A stretch of 64,000 nt of DNA from Thauera sp. 2A1 (GTDB lineage Bacteria; Pseudomonadota; Gammaproteobacteria; Burkholderiales; Rhodocyclaceae), in contig NZ_SSXV01000021.1 in the NCBI RefSeq assembly GCF_009469595.2, forward strand, positions 24,111-88,110, written 5' to 3'. Of the stretch, positions 26,242 through 37,053 are shown one piece after another (position 1 is the first letter of the stretch; every line of letters starts with the position of its first letter). The notes below the pieces were generated by a model. It did not search any database. It was not told the DNA's origin and saw only the letters and a list, made by a program, of their open reading frames with translations. The position numbers and the translations under genes were made by a program.

Positions 26242-27429
26242 TCAGCGCCGCGGCGCCGACGTCGCGCCGACCGGCGGCGCGACCTCGCGGCCGCGCGACT
26301 GCAACTGCCGCAGCGCAGCGAAGCTCTCCGTCAGCGCAGGCAGTTCGGCGCCCAACGCGACGCGACCAAGCTCGTTCAACTCCGCCAGCGTCGCCTGCAC
26401 ACGTTCGTCGCGCGGATCGAAGTAGCGCTCCACCCACTGGCGTGCCTGGGCGACATCGGCTGCGTAGGTGCGTCCATCGCGCGCGAGGAGCGCCAGCCGC
26501 GCCGTGAGCAGCCGGATCTTCAGGTTTTCACGCAGGAAGGTGTTCTGCGCCGGAGCCAGCAACACCGGGTCGGGCTGATCGAGCCGTTCCACCCGCACCA
26601 GCGACTTCACTTCGCGCCATACGTCCGCAAGCAGCGCACGTGCATAGCTCATCGCCCGCGCCGTCATGTCGCCCCCCTCGGCCGTGGCCGGGGACGAAGC
26701 GGCCGAAGGCTCGGCGGCGGGCAACTGGCCCTCGAAGGCCAGCGGCATCGCATCCGCGCGCTCGAGCAGGCGCTCCAGGCGCAGGCCCAGGCCCGGGACG
26801 TCGATCGCCGGCTGCAGCTTGAGGGTCTCGATGTCCTTCGCCAGGGCACGACGCAGGGGCGCGAGCTGGCCCTTGTCCTGGATGGCGAGGCGTTGCTCGG
26901 CACCCTGCAGCGCGATCAAGGCGGCATGCACGTTGCCGGCCAGTTGCAACTGCTGCGCAGCGGCGGCCACCGTCTGCTCGACCTCGGCCATCACCTGATC
27001 TTCCTGCGTGCGCGAGAAGGACTGGTACAGGGCTTCCAGCGCGGCGGCCTGGCCTTCGGTGGCTTCGACCTTGGCCTCGATCGCCCCCAGCTTGCCCTGC
27101 AGTGCGGCGATCGTCTCCTGCTGCTGCCGCGCGATGCCGCGCGCCTCGGCGGCGATCGTGTCGCCCTCGCTCACGCGACGCGCCACTTCCTCCCTCAGGC
27201 CGACCGCCTGCGAGCGCATGTCCCAGGACTGCCAGCCCGCCCAGCCGGCCGTGCCCGCAGCAAGGATGGCGACCAGCAGCGCCCACCCCGACAGCGACGA
27301 GCCTGCCGGAGAAGCTTGGTCATATGCGTAACTGGCGCGTCCCCCCGCGGCCATGCCGGGCGGGAGGGCGGCAGACTCGCGCTCGCCGGGGATGGGCGAG
27401 GCGGTGAGAACAGGTTTTTCTTCGTTCAT
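26242..27429 (-). CDS. hemX: HemX family membrane protein
   Basis: 395 aa. A short cytoplasmic N-terminus is followed by one membrane helix at about 48-66 (WALLVAILAAGTAGWAG), then a periplasmic coiled-coil-rich region and a conserved helical domain. Often labelled uroporphyrinogen-III C-methyltransferase, but no SAM-binding methylase motifs are seen, so that name should not be trusted. Nine bp after hemD, 9 bp before hemY. Confidence 0.9.
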   Translation of the reverse strand: MNEEKPVLTASPIPGERESAALPPGMAAGGRASYAYDQASPAGSSLSGWALLVAILAAGTAGWAGWQSWDMRSQAVGLREEVARRVSEGDTIAAEARGIARQQQETIAALQGKLGAIEAKVEATEGQAAALEALYQSFSRTQEDQVMAEVEQTVAAAAQQLQLAGNVHAALIALQGAEQRLAIQDKGQLAPLRRALAKDIETLKLQPAIDVPGLGLRLERLLERADAMPLAFEGQLPAAEPSAASSPATAEGGDMTARAMSYARALLADVWREVKSLVRVERLDQPDPVLLAPAQNTFLRENLKIRLLTARLALLARDGRTYAADVAQARQWVERYFDPRDERVQATLAELNELGRVALGAELPALTESFAALRQLQSRGREVAPPVGATSAPRR

Positions 27430-27438
27430 GGCAAGAGT

Positions 27439-28245
27439 TTAACCAAAGTGGCTCACAAGCGCCTGCACCATGCCGTCGTCACCGGCGCCGGTCTCGACCA
27501 CGGCAAGGAAGCCCACATCGCGCGCGCGCGCAGCGATACGCGGATGTGGAGTGAAGACGGGCACTGCCTTGAGTACTTCCATGCCCGCGGCGCCGACGAT
27601 GGTGGCGAGGTTATCCACGCCTTCGCTACTCGTCAGCAACAGCGCGTCGAGTCGCTTCTCCAGCGCGCGCGACAGCAGGGGCGCGGGATCGACTTCCGGC
27701 CGCGAGCGGCGATAGCAGGTCACGAACTCCACGTCGGCGCCACGCTGGCGCAAGGTGTTTGCGAGCAGATCACGGCCGCCGTCGCCGCGGAAGATCACCA
27801 CGCGGCGCCCGGCCACCGCGCTGGCCGCAAACTCGGGCAGTGCGATCACCGCCTCGCTGTCGAACCCCGCCTGCGGCGCGATGACCGCGGTGAGGCCATA
27901 CCGCGCCAGTTCACGCTCACTGCCTTTGCCCACCGTCGCCACGCGCAGGCGCGCCGGCCAGGGGCGCTGGGGCAGAAGACTGTCGAGCGCGTGGCGCACC
28001 GCATTTGGGCTGACGAAGAAGGCGAGGTCGTAGTCCTCCAGCCGTTGCGCGATCGCGCGCAGCCCGGCGTCGTCCGGCGCCGGACCGATGGCGATGACGG
28101 GAAACAGGACGGCCTCACCGCCCGCCTCGCGGATCGCCCGGCACAGGCTCGCGGCCTGATCCTGCGGCCGCGTCACCACGATGCTGCGGCCCGCGAGCGG
28201 CCCGCCGCCCGCGCCGGCCCCAGGGCACGAGATCGCCTGGCTCAT
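27439..28245 (-). CDS. hemD: Uroporphyrinogen-III synthase HemD
   Basis: 268 aa enzyme closing hydroxymethylbilane with inversion of ring D. The two-domain fold starts at SIVVTRPQDQAASL; internal landmarks are FVSPNAVRHAL, ATVGKGSERELARYG, VVIFRGDGGRDLL and LLLTSSEGVDNL. Sequence conservation is low in the family, but position after hemC makes the call firm. Confidence 0.94.
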   Translation of the reverse strand: MSQAISCPGAGAGGGPLAGRSIVVTRPQDQAASLCRAIREAGGEAVLFPVIAIGPAPDDAGLRAIAQRLEDYDLAFFVSPNAVRHALDSLLPQRPWPARLRVATVGKGSERELARYGLTAVIAPQAGFDSEAVIALPEFAASAVAGRRVVIFRGDGGRDLLANTLRQRGADVEFVTCYRRSRPEVDPAPLLSRALEKRLDALLLTSSEGVDNLATIVGAAGMEVLKAVPVFTPHPRIAARARDVGFLAVVETGAGDDGMVQALVSHFG

Positions 28246-28266
28246 GGAGCGGTGAAGACCGGGTCG

Positions 28267-29199
28267 TCAGCCGAGTTCAGCGAGGATCTCGTCCGCGCCC
28301 TGGGCGCGCAGCTCTTCGGCCAGCGCGCTGCCCAGTGCCTCGGCCTCGGCCATCGCGCCCTCGCCTTCGGCACGAACGATGCGGCTGCCGTCGGGCCGCG
28401 CGACGAAGCCGCGCAGCCAGACGCGGCCATCACGCAGCTCGGCATAGGCCCCGAGCGGCACTTCGCAACTGCCGGCAAGGGCTCGCGCCACCGCGCGCTC
28501 GGCCCGCACGCAGGCAGCCGTCGCGTCGTCGTTGAGCGGCTGCAGGCAGCCGATGATGTCGGTTCGCGCCGCGAGGCACTCGATGCCGAGCGCGCCCTGC
28601 CCGGCCGCCGGCAGCGACACCTCGGACGGCAGCACGCTGCGGATGCGGTCCGTCAGGCCGAGCCGCGTCAGGCCGGCAGCAGCGAGGATGATGGCGTCGT
28701 ACTGGCCCTCGTCGAGCTTGCGCAGCCGCGTGTCGAGGTTGCCGCGCAGGCTGGTGACGCCGAGGAAGGGGAACTGGGCATGGAGCTGCGACTCGCGGCG
28801 CAGCGACGAGGTGCCGACGATCGCGCCCGGCGGCATCTCGGCGAGCGATGCGTAGCGGTTGGAGACGAAGGCGTCGAGCGGGACCTCACGCGCCGAGATG
28901 CAGGCGAGCGCGAACTCCTCGCCCATCTGCATCGGCACGTCCTTCATCGAATGCACCGCGATGTCGGCACGGCCATCGAGCAGCGCCGTTTCCAGCTCCT
29001 TCACGAACAGCCCCTTGCCGCCGACCTTGGCCAGCGGGCGGTCGAGGATCTGGTCGCCGCGCGTGGTCATGCCGAGCAGCTCGACGCGACAGCCCGGATA
29101 CAGGGATTCCAGCCTCGCCTTGACGTGCTCTGCCTGCCAAAGGGCGAGGCGGCTTTCACGGGTGGCGATGACGATGCGCTCGGGGATTGCTGGGCTCAC
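28267..29199 (-). CDS. hemC: Porphobilinogen deaminase HemC
   Basis: Builds hydroxymethylbilane from four porphobilinogens. IVIATRESRLALWQAEHV is the N-terminal signature, and RAERAVARALAGSCEVPLGAYAE holds the Cys that anchors the dipyrromethane cofactor. The GTG at 29199 gives 310 aa, close to E. coli (313). A TTG at 29247 would add 16 non-conserved residues. No strong ribosome-binding site precedes either start. First gene of hemC-hemD-hemX-hemY. Confidence 0.95.
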   Translation of the reverse strand: MSPAIPERIVIATRESRLALWQAEHVKARLESLYPGCRVELLGMTTRGDQILDRPLAKVGGKGLFVKELETALLDGRADIAVHSMKDVPMQMGEEFALACISAREVPLDAFVSNRYASLAEMPPGAIVGTSSLRRESQLHAQFPFLGVTSLRGNLDTRLRKLDEGQYDAIILAAAGLTRLGLTDRIRSVLPSEVSLPAAGQGALGIECLAARTDIIGCLQPLNDDATAACVRAERAVARALAGSCEVPLGAYAELRDGRVWLRGFVARPDGSRIVRAEGEGAMAEAEALGSALAEELRAQGADEILAELG

Positions 29200-29313
29200 G
29201 TTGGATGACTCGGACAATGGACTGGATGGACGGACCGGGCTGGCCAAGCTTGCGCGAATACTCGCCGCACTGCAGCATGCGGGTTCGCACCAATGGTACC
29301 CTGACGGGCGCCG

Positions 29314-29322
29314 ATTCTAGCA
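29314..29322 (-). promoter_or_regulatory. Candidate extended -10 promoter of the hemCDXY operon
   Basis: Read on the minus strand, TGCTAGAAT is an extended -10 element (TGnTAgAAT) about 115 bp before the hemC GTG, in the divergent hemC/ppc spacer. No clear -35. Confidence 0.4.
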
Positions 29323-29414
29323 TGCAGGGCCGTGCCCCCTGCTGCCGGAGCGGTACGCTGCACTGCACGCGCGACGCGCCCAGCCCCATTTCCCCTTTGC
29401 CGACCCACACGCCC

Positions 29415-32174
29415 ATGACCCAGGACAAGGACGCCCCCCTGCGCGACGACATCCGCCTGCTCGGCCGCCTGCTCGGAGACACCGTGCGCGACCAGCAAGG
29501 CGCCGCCGTTTTCGATCTGATCGAGCGCATCCGCCAGAACTCGGTGCGGTTTCGCCGTGACGACGACATCGCCGCGCGGCGCGAGCTCGAGGACATGCTC
29601 GATGCCCTCTCGCGCGAACAGACGATCCAGGTGGTGCGCGCCTTCAGCTACTTCTCGCACCTGGCCAACATCGCCGAGGATCAGCACCACATCCGCCGCA
29701 GCCGCGCCCACCTGATCGCCGGCTCGGCGCCGCGCGAGGGCAGCCTGGCGCATGCGCTGCAGCGCGCCTTCGACAGCGGATCGGCGAGCGCTGCCAGCCT
29801 GCAGGCCTTCCTCGAGACGGCCCTGGTGTCGCCGGTGCTGACCGCTCACCCCACCGAAGTGCAGCGCAAGAGCATCCTCAACTGCGAAACGGTGCTCGCC
29901 CGCCTGCTCGACGAGCGCGACCGCATGCAGCTTACGCCGGAGGAGGCCGAGGCCAATCTCGAGGCACTGCGCCGCGCGGTGCTGACCTTGTGGCAGACGC
30001 GCATGCTGCGCTCGGCCCGCTTGTCGGTGATCGACGAGGTGAACAACGGCCTGTCGTACTTCGAGACCACATTCCTGCGCGAGCTGCCACGCCTGTACGC
30101 CAGCCTGGAGGATCATCTCGCCAGCGCAAGCCGAGCCGGAGCCACCGCGCCGGTCGAACTACCCGCCTTCCTGCAGGTGGGAAGCTGGATCGGCGGCGAT
30201 CGCGACGGCAACCCCTATGTGACCGCCGAGGTGCTGGAGCGCGCACTGGCGATGCAGGCCGAGGTCGCGCTCGACTACTACCTCAGGGAACTGCACATCC
30301 TCGGTTCCCAGCTTTCGCTCGCCATCGGCCTCGTCAGCGCCTCCGACGCCCTGCTGGCGCTGGCCGCGCGCTCGCCGGACCAGTCGCCACACCGCAGCGA
30401 CGAGCCCTACCGGCGCGCCATCTCGGGGATCTACGCGCGCCTCGCCGCAACCTACCGCGCCCTGCTGGGCCACGCACCGGCGCGCCACGCCGTCGCCGAG
30501 GCCGAGCCCTACCCCGACGTCGAGGCGCTGAGCGAGGATCTCGACGTCCTGCACCGCTCGCTGGTGTGCAACGGCTCCGCCGCGCTCGCCCGCGGCCGGC
30601 TGCGCCACCTGCGGCGCGCGGTGAAGGTGTTCGGCTTCCACCTGGCGCCGATCGACCTGCGCCAGAACTCCGACGTGCACGAGCGGGTGGTCGCCGAACT
30701 GCTGGAAGTCGCGCGCCCCGGCACCGGCTACCGCGCCCGCGACGAAGCCGGGCGCTGCGAGCTGCTGCTGGAGGAGCTCGCCACTGCGCGCCCGCTCGCC
30801 TCGCCGCACGTAAAGTATTCGGACGAGACCGAATCCGAGCTCGCAATCTTCCACGCCGCCCGCCGCGCGCACCTGCGCTACGGCACCGCGGCGATCCGCC
30901 AGTGCATCATTTCCAAGGCGGACGACGTCTCGGACCTGCTCGAACTTGCAGTCTTGCTGAAGGAAGCCGGCCTGTTGCGCCCGGTCGACAAGGCGCTGGA
31001 CGTGAACCTCGTGCCGCTGTTCGAGACCATCGGCGACCTGGAGAATGCCGCCCGCGTGATGGACCGCCTGTTCTCGCTGCCGGGTTACCGCGAACTGCTC
31101 GCTGGCGCGCGCAACGACACCCAGGAAGTGATGCTGGGCTACTCGGACAGCAACAAGGACGGCGGCTTCATGACCTCCGGCTGGGCGCTGTACAAGGCCG
31201 AAGGCGAGCTGGTCGAGGTCTTCGCCCGCCACGGCGTGCGCCTGCGGCTGTTCCACGGTCGCGGCGGCTCGGTGGGCCGCGGCGGCGGGCCGAGCTACCA
31301 GGCCATCCTGGCGCAGCCCGAAGGCGCGGTGCAGGGGCAGATCCGCCTCACCGAGCAGGGCGAGGTGATCGGCGCCAAGTACGGCAACCCGGAAGTCGGC
31401 CGCCGCAACCTCGAAGTGCTGGTCGCCGCCACGCTCGAAACCAGCCTGCGTCCGGCGGGCGCCGGGCCCACGCCACAGTCCTTCCTCGACGCGATGCAGG
31501 CCTTGTCCGACGAGGCCTTCACCGCCTACCGCGGCCTGGTCTACGAGACGCCGGGGTTCGAGCAATACTTCTGGGAGTCGACGGTGATCTCCGAGATCGC
31601 CGGCCTCAACATCGGCTCGCGCCCCGCCTCGCGCAAGAAGGGCACGCGCATCGAGGACTTGCGCGCGATTCCGTGGGTGTTTTCGTGGGCACAGTGCCGG
31701 CTGATGCTGCCCGGCTGGTTCGGCTTCGGCAGCGCGGTGAAGCGCTTCCTCGCCGCGCGGCCGGACGACGGCATGGCGCTGTTGCAGCGCATGTATCGCG
31801 AGTGGTCGTTCTTCGCCACGCTGCTGTCGAACATGGACATGGTGCTGTCCAAGAGCGACCTGGCGATCGCCTCGCGTTACGCCGGCCTGGTGAAGGACGT
31901 GGAACTGCGCGAGACGATCTTCAACCGCATCCGCAGCGAGTGGCAGGACACGGTGGACGCCCTGCTGGCGATCACCGGGCAACAGGAGCTGCTCGACGGC
32001 AACCCGCTGCTGAAGCGCTCGATCCGCAACCGCTTTCCCTACCTCGACCCGCTCAACCATGTGCAGGTCGAGTTGCTGCGTCGCCATCGTGACCAGGGGG
32101 ACGACGAGCGCATCCGCCTCGGCATCCAGATCTCCATCAACGGCATCGCCGCGGGACTGCGCAACAGCGGCTGA
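29415..32174 (+). CDS. ppc: Phosphoenolpyruvate carboxylase
   Basis: 919 aa anaplerotic enzyme making oxaloacetate from PEP and bicarbonate. The ATG at 29415 (MTQDKDAPLRDD) is the plausible start; the frame extends upstream into the hemC spacer without homology. Catalytic segments: VLTAHPTEVQRKS with the active His, GYSDSNKDGGFMTSGWALYK, and FHGRGGSVGRGGGPSY. The C-terminus ends IAAGLRNSG, close to the conserved xNTG tail (Ser for Thr). Its stop is only 6 bp from that of the convergent response regulator, and no terminator is seen between them. Confidence 0.97.
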   Translation: MTQDKDAPLRDDIRLLGRLLGDTVRDQQGAAVFDLIERIRQNSVRFRRDDDIAARRELEDMLDALSREQTIQVVRAFSYFSHLANIAEDQHHIRRSRAHLIAGSAPREGSLAHALQRAFDSGSASAASLQAFLETALVSPVLTAHPTEVQRKSILNCETVLARLLDERDRMQLTPEEAEANLEALRRAVLTLWQTRMLRSARLSVIDEVNNGLSYFETTFLRELPRLYASLEDHLASASRAGATAPVELPAFLQVGSWIGGDRDGNPYVTAEVLERALAMQAEVALDYYLRELHILGSQLSLAIGLVSASDALLALAARSPDQSPHRSDEPYRRAISGIYARLAATYRALLGHAPARHAVAEAEPYPDVEALSEDLDVLHRSLVCNGSAALARGRLRHLRRAVKVFGFHLAPIDLRQNSDVHERVVAELLEVARPGTGYRARDEAGRCELLLEELATARPLASPHVKYSDETESELAIFHAARRAHLRYGTAAIRQCIISKADDVSDLLELAVLLKEAGLLRPVDKALDVNLVPLFETIGDLENAARVMDRLFSLPGYRELLAGARNDTQEVMLGYSDSNKDGGFMTSGWALYKAEGELVEVFARHGVRLRLFHGRGGSVGRGGGPSYQAILAQPEGAVQGQIRLTEQGEVIGAKYGNPEVGRRNLEVLVAATLETSLRPAGAGPTPQSFLDAMQALSDEAFTAYRGLVYETPGFEQYFWESTVISEIAGLNIGSRPASRKKGTRIEDLRAIPWVFSWAQCRLMLPGWFGFGSAVKRFLAARPDDGMALLQRMYREWSFFATLLSNMDMVLSKSDLAIASRYAGLVKDVELRETIFNRIRSEWQDTVDALLAITGQQELLDGNPLLKRSIRNRFPYLDPLNHVQVELLRRHRDQGDDERIRLGIQISINGIAAGLRNSG

Positions 32175-32180
32175 GCCGGC

Positions 32181-32936
32181 CTACAGCCCCAGCGCCTGCT
32201 TCACCGCCGGCCACTGGCGGCGGCTGACCGGCAGGCGCTCATCGCAGCCGGCGAGCAGGATCTGCCAATGCGCATCGCCGTCGTCCTCGCCCACCCGCTC
32301 GACACCCTTCACCGCCGCGCGGGCGACGAGGCAGTTGCGATGGATGCGCAGAAAGCTGTGGCAGAACTCGCGCTCGAGATTCACCAGCGACTCGTCGAGC
32401 AGGTAGTCGCGCTCGGCAGTGCGCGCGGTCACGTACTTGAGTTCGGCGCGCAGGTAGAGCACGTCGACCACCGGCAGCAGCAGCGTGCGGTTGCGCTCGT
32501 TCACGCTCAGGTGGCGCCGTCCTGCGGCCGGCTCCGCGGCAGGGGCGGCGCTGCGTCGGCGCGCCCTCACCTTCGCCAGCGCAGCGGCCAGGCGCTCGGC
32601 ACGCACCGGCTTGAGGAGGTAATCCGCAGCGGTCAGTTCGAACGCCTCCACCGCGTAGCCGTCGTAGGCCGTCACGAAGACCACGTCGGGCGGATCGGAC
32701 AGGCGCGCAGCCCGGCGCGCGAACTCCACACCATCCATCGCCGGCATGCGGATGTCGGCCAGCACCACATCGGCGGCCTCCGATTCGAGCAGCCGCATGG
32801 CCTCGACACCATTGGCCGCCATGCCGAGCAGCACCGTCGGCTGCTCGGCCTCGATGTCGCCCAGCAGATCGCGCAGGCGGCTGCGGGCCGGCGCCTCGTC
32901 GTCGACGATCAGCACGCGAAGCGGACTCAGATTCAT
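32181..32936 (-). CDS. LytTR response regulator, AlgR-like
   Basis: 251 aa. The receiver domain (about 6-125) has VDDE, phosphoacceptor Asp61 in LADIRMPAMDG, TAYDGYAVEAF and YLLKPV. The C-terminal LytTR DNA-binding domain (about 145-250) includes FLRIHRNCLVARAAV. It overlaps the upstream kinase gene by 4 bp. In Pseudomonas the AlgR pair also borders argH and hem genes, so orthology is likely. Targets in this organism are unknown. Confidence 0.92.
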   Translation of the reverse strand: MNLSPLRVLIVDDEAPARSRLRDLLGDIEAEQPTVLLGMAANGVEAMRLLESEAADVVLADIRMPAMDGVEFARRAARLSDPPDVVFVTAYDGYAVEAFELTAADYLLKPVRAERLAAALAKVRARRRSAAPAAEPAAGRRHLSVNERNRTLLLPVVDVLYLRAELKYVTARTAERDYLLDESLVNLEREFCHSFLRIHRNCLVARAAVKGVERVGEDDGDAHWQILLAGCDERLPVSRRQWPAVKQALGL

Positions 32937-33991
32937 GGCTGCGCGCTCCTGAAGGGCAGGCGGATGCAGACGCGGTAGCGGCCGTCACCGGTGACGATGT
33001 CGAGCGAGGCCTCGAGGTCGAAGAAGAGCATCAGCCGCTCGCGGATATTGTCCAGCGCCATGCGGTTACCGGCCTGGTGACGCGACACGTCGCACACCGG
33101 GTTATCCACCTCGATACGAAGCTCGCCGCCGCGGCGCGCGATGCGCACCAGCACCTCGCCCGCTTCGGTGGCCGGCTCGATGCCGTGGTAGACGGCATTC
33201 TCCAGCAGCGGCTGCAACATCAAGGGCGGCACCCGCGCGCGCATCAGCGCCGGCGGCGCGTCGGCGACGCCACCCACGGCGCCGTCGTCGTCCAGCTCCC
33301 AGCGCACCTCCAGCCGGTCGCCCAGGCGCAGGCGCTCGAGATCCACGTAGCGCTCGCACAGCGCGACCTCCTCGCCCAATGCCACGAGATCGCGATTCTC
33401 CTGCATGAACGCGCGGAAGAGGTCGGCCAGCTCCTCCAGCGCACGCTCGGCGCGGCGGGGCTCGCTGCGGATCACGCCGAGTACGCCGTTGAGGCTGTTG
33501 AAGAAGAAGTGCGGGCGGATGCGGGCGGTGAGCGCAAGCAGGCGCGCCTCGGCCACGGCGGGCGAGTAGCGACGGTTGCGATAGTCGAAATACGCCAGGC
33601 ACAGCACCGTCGCGCCCAGCGCCCACGCCAGGCGCCGCGCCAACGCACGTGCATCGACGCCCTCCAGGCCTTCCAGCAGCGGGAAGCTGGCGATGACAAC
33701 CAAGGCGACGATGCCGAACACGGCGCCGAGTCCGGCGCCCGGGCCCAGCCGCGAGAGGCGTGGCGCCGCCAGGTAGAGCATGAGCACGACGAGCAGCAGC
33801 GGCAGTTCCAGCCGGCCTCCGGCGAGGACGAACTCGGAAGCCAGCATCGCCGGGTCGTCAACCCGCAGGAGGACGGTGAGCACACCCAGCAGATTCATCA
33901 CGAGCAGCAGGCGCAGCATCACCCCGAGATTGCGGAAATCCGGCAATCCCGGCGGGGAAAGGGGTGCTGCCTTTTGCCTTATACTTTCCAT
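32933..33991 (-). CDS. LytS/AlgZ-type sensor histidine kinase
   Basis: 352 aa with the ATG at 33991, which has GAAGGA just upstream; a longer frame to 34048 is less likely. Four predicted membrane helices (about 23-42, 61-76, 87-103, 118-134). The His_kinase (PF06580) box RPHFFFNSLNG places the phosphorylated His at about residue 161. The ATPase N-box is PLLENAVYHG. No periplasmic sensor domain is visible. Cognate kinase of the adjacent LytTR regulator. Confidence 0.92.
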   Translation of the reverse strand: MESIRQKAAPLSPPGLPDFRNLGVMLRLLLVMNLLGVLTVLLRVDDPAMLASEFVLAGGRLELPLLLVVLMLYLAAPRLSRLGPGAGLGAVFGIVALVVIASFPLLEGLEGVDARALARRLAWALGATVLCLAYFDYRNRRYSPAVAEARLLALTARIRPHFFFNSLNGVLGVIRSEPRRAERALEELADLFRAFMQENRDLVALGEEVALCERYVDLERLRLGDRLEVRWELDDDGAVGGVADAPPALMRARVPPLMLQPLLENAVYHGIEPATEAGEVLVRIARRGGELRIEVDNPVCDVSRHQAGNRMALDNIRERLMLFFDLEASLDIVTGDGRYRVCIRLPFRSAQP

Positions 33992-34081
33992 CGTTCCTTC
34001 GGGCGCCGAACCGCCCGCAAGCCACAGGCCTTCCGGGCAACACAGCACCGCCCGGCGGCATCATTTCTCGACTCGCACATT

Positions 34082-35527
34082 ATGACAGACACCACGATGC
34101 CGGCCGCCGGCGCCAACCCTGCCACCGATGCTTCCGCCAAGGCCTGGTCCGGCCGCTTCACCGAACCCGTCTCCGACCTCGTCAAGCGCTACACCGCCTC
34201 CGTGTTCTTCGACCAGCGCATGGCGAAGCAGGATATCCGCGGCTCGCTCGCGCACGCGAAGATGCTGGCCAGGCAAGGCATCATCGGCGCGCAGGACCTC
34301 GCCGACATCGAGCGCGGAATGGCGCAGATCGCCGGTGAGATCGAGCGCGGTCAATTCGCGTGGAACCTCGACGACGAGGACGTGCACCTCAACATCGAGA
34401 AGCGCCTCACCGCGCTGGTGGGCGACGCCGGCAAGCGCCTGCACACCGGGCGCAGCCGCAACGACCAGGTCGCCACCGACATCCGCCTGTGGCTGCGCGA
34501 CGCGATCGACCAGATCATCGCGCTGATCGCCGACTTCCAGAAGAACCTGCTGGATGTGGCCGAGGCCAACGCCGCCACGCCCATGCCCGGCTTCACCCAC
34601 CTGCAGGTCGCGCAGCCGGTCACCTTCGGCCACCACCTGATGGCCTACTACGAAATGAGCCGACGCGACGCCGAACGCTTCGCCGACTGCCGCCGCCGCG
34701 TCAACCGCCTGCCGCTGGGGTCGGCGGCGCTCGCCGGCACCAGCTACCCGATCGACCGCGAATTCGTGGCGGCAGAACTGGGCTTCGACGAGGTCTGCTA
34801 CAACTCGCTCGACGCCGTCAGCGACCGCGACTTCGCCATCGAGTTCTGCGCCGCCAGCGCGCTGCTGATGACGCACCTGTCGCGCCTGTCGGAAGAGCTG
34901 ATCCTGTGGATGAGCCCGCGCGTGGGCTTCATCGACCTCGCCGACCGCTTCTGCACCGGCAGCTCGATCATGCCGCAGAAGAAGAACCCCGACGTGCCCG
35001 AGCTGGTGCGCGGCAAGACCGGCCGCGTCAATGGCAGCCTGATCGCGCTGCTGACGCTGATGAAGGGCCAGCCGCTGGCGTACAACAAGGACAACCAGGA
35101 AGACAAGGAGCCACTGTTCGACACCGCCGACACGGTGATCGACACGCTGCGCATCTACGCCGACATGATCACCGGCATCCGGGTCAAGGCCGAGGCGATG
35201 CGCGGCGCGCTGAGCCAGGGCTACGCCACCGCCACCGACCTTGCCGACTACCTGGTGAAGAAGGGCCTGCCCTTCCGCGACGCACACGAAGCGGTCGCGC
35301 TGGCGGTGCGCGCAGCCGACGTCAAGGGCTGCGACCTGCCGCAGTTCACGCTCGACGAGCTGCGCATCGCCATGGCGCACGTACCCGGCGCCGCCGAGCG
35401 CCTGGGAAACGACGTGTTTGCCGTGCTGACGGTGGAAGGCTCGCTCGCTTCGCGCAGCCACGTCGGCGGCACCGCGCCCGAGCAGGTGCGCGCCGCCATC
35501 GCGCGTGCGCGCCAGCGCCAGGGCTAG
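34082..35527 (+). CDS. argH: Argininosuccinate lyase
   Basis: 481 aa, last step of arginine synthesis, splitting argininosuccinate to arginine and fumarate. AWSGRFTEP at the N-terminus, HTGRSRNDQVATD, and the fumarase-family signature GSSIMPQKKNPDVPEL with the catalytic Ser are present. Start ATG at 34082; open frame upstream is not homologous. Divergent from the AlgZ-like kinase gene and 3 bp before the Ser/Thr kinase gene, so the last two are probably cotranscribed. Confidence 0.97.
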   Translation: MTDTTMPAAGANPATDASAKAWSGRFTEPVSDLVKRYTASVFFDQRMAKQDIRGSLAHAKMLARQGIIGAQDLADIERGMAQIAGEIERGQFAWNLDDEDVHLNIEKRLTALVGDAGKRLHTGRSRNDQVATDIRLWLRDAIDQIIALIADFQKNLLDVAEANAATPMPGFTHLQVAQPVTFGHHLMAYYEMSRRDAERFADCRRRVNRLPLGSAALAGTSYPIDREFVAAELGFDEVCYNSLDAVSDRDFAIEFCAASALLMTHLSRLSEELILWMSPRVGFIDLADRFCTGSSIMPQKKNPDVPELVRGKTGRVNGSLIALLTLMKGQPLAYNKDNQEDKEPLFDTADTVIDTLRIYADMITGIRVKAEAMRGALSQGYATATDLADYLVKKGLPFRDAHEAVALAVRAADVKGCDLPQFTLDELRIAMAHVPGAAERLGNDVFAVLTVEGSLASRSHVGGTAPEQVRAAIARARQRQG

Positions 35528-35530
35528 GCG

Positions 35531-36820
<1,290 letters not shown>

Positions 36821-36989
36821 TTGCCGACCGGTCCTCCGAACCGGGACGAGAGCGGGCCAAAGCTGTCGGGAATTTTGACACACGCTGCGCAGACTGCTCC
36901 CGCACGGCGCTTCCGCTCCTTTGAAATCATTGACTTGCAGAGCAAGGTTGCACCAGGCGTGAAATTTGCATCACCTCCCGACAGGAAAA

Positions 36990-37018
36990 GGGCCCGAACC
37001 CGGGCCCATCGATATAAT
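36990..37018 (+). promoter_or_regulatory. Inverted repeat and TATAAT upstream of the Tat-protein operon
   Basis: A 7-bp inverted repeat (GGGCCCG, AACC, CGGGCCC) at 36990-37007 ends 5 bp before a perfect -10 hexamer TATAAT at 37013-37018, 36 bp before the start codon. The repeat occupies the place of the -35 box, for which no consensus is seen. It could be an operator or activator site; a terminator for the kinase gene is less likely because no T-run follows. Confidence 0.5.
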
Positions 37019-37053
37019 CAGGGGAAAGGACTCAGCACTCCCCGGGGAACATC

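Noticed and set aside
26242..27429. HemX as an active uroporphyrinogen-III methyltransferase
   Set aside because: No SAM-binding motifs; it is a one-helix membrane protein with a coiled coil.
30159..32087. Minus-strand open frame of about 640 codons opposite ppc
   Set aside because: Antisense shadow of a fully conserved gene with low-complexity Gln/Ala/Val composition.
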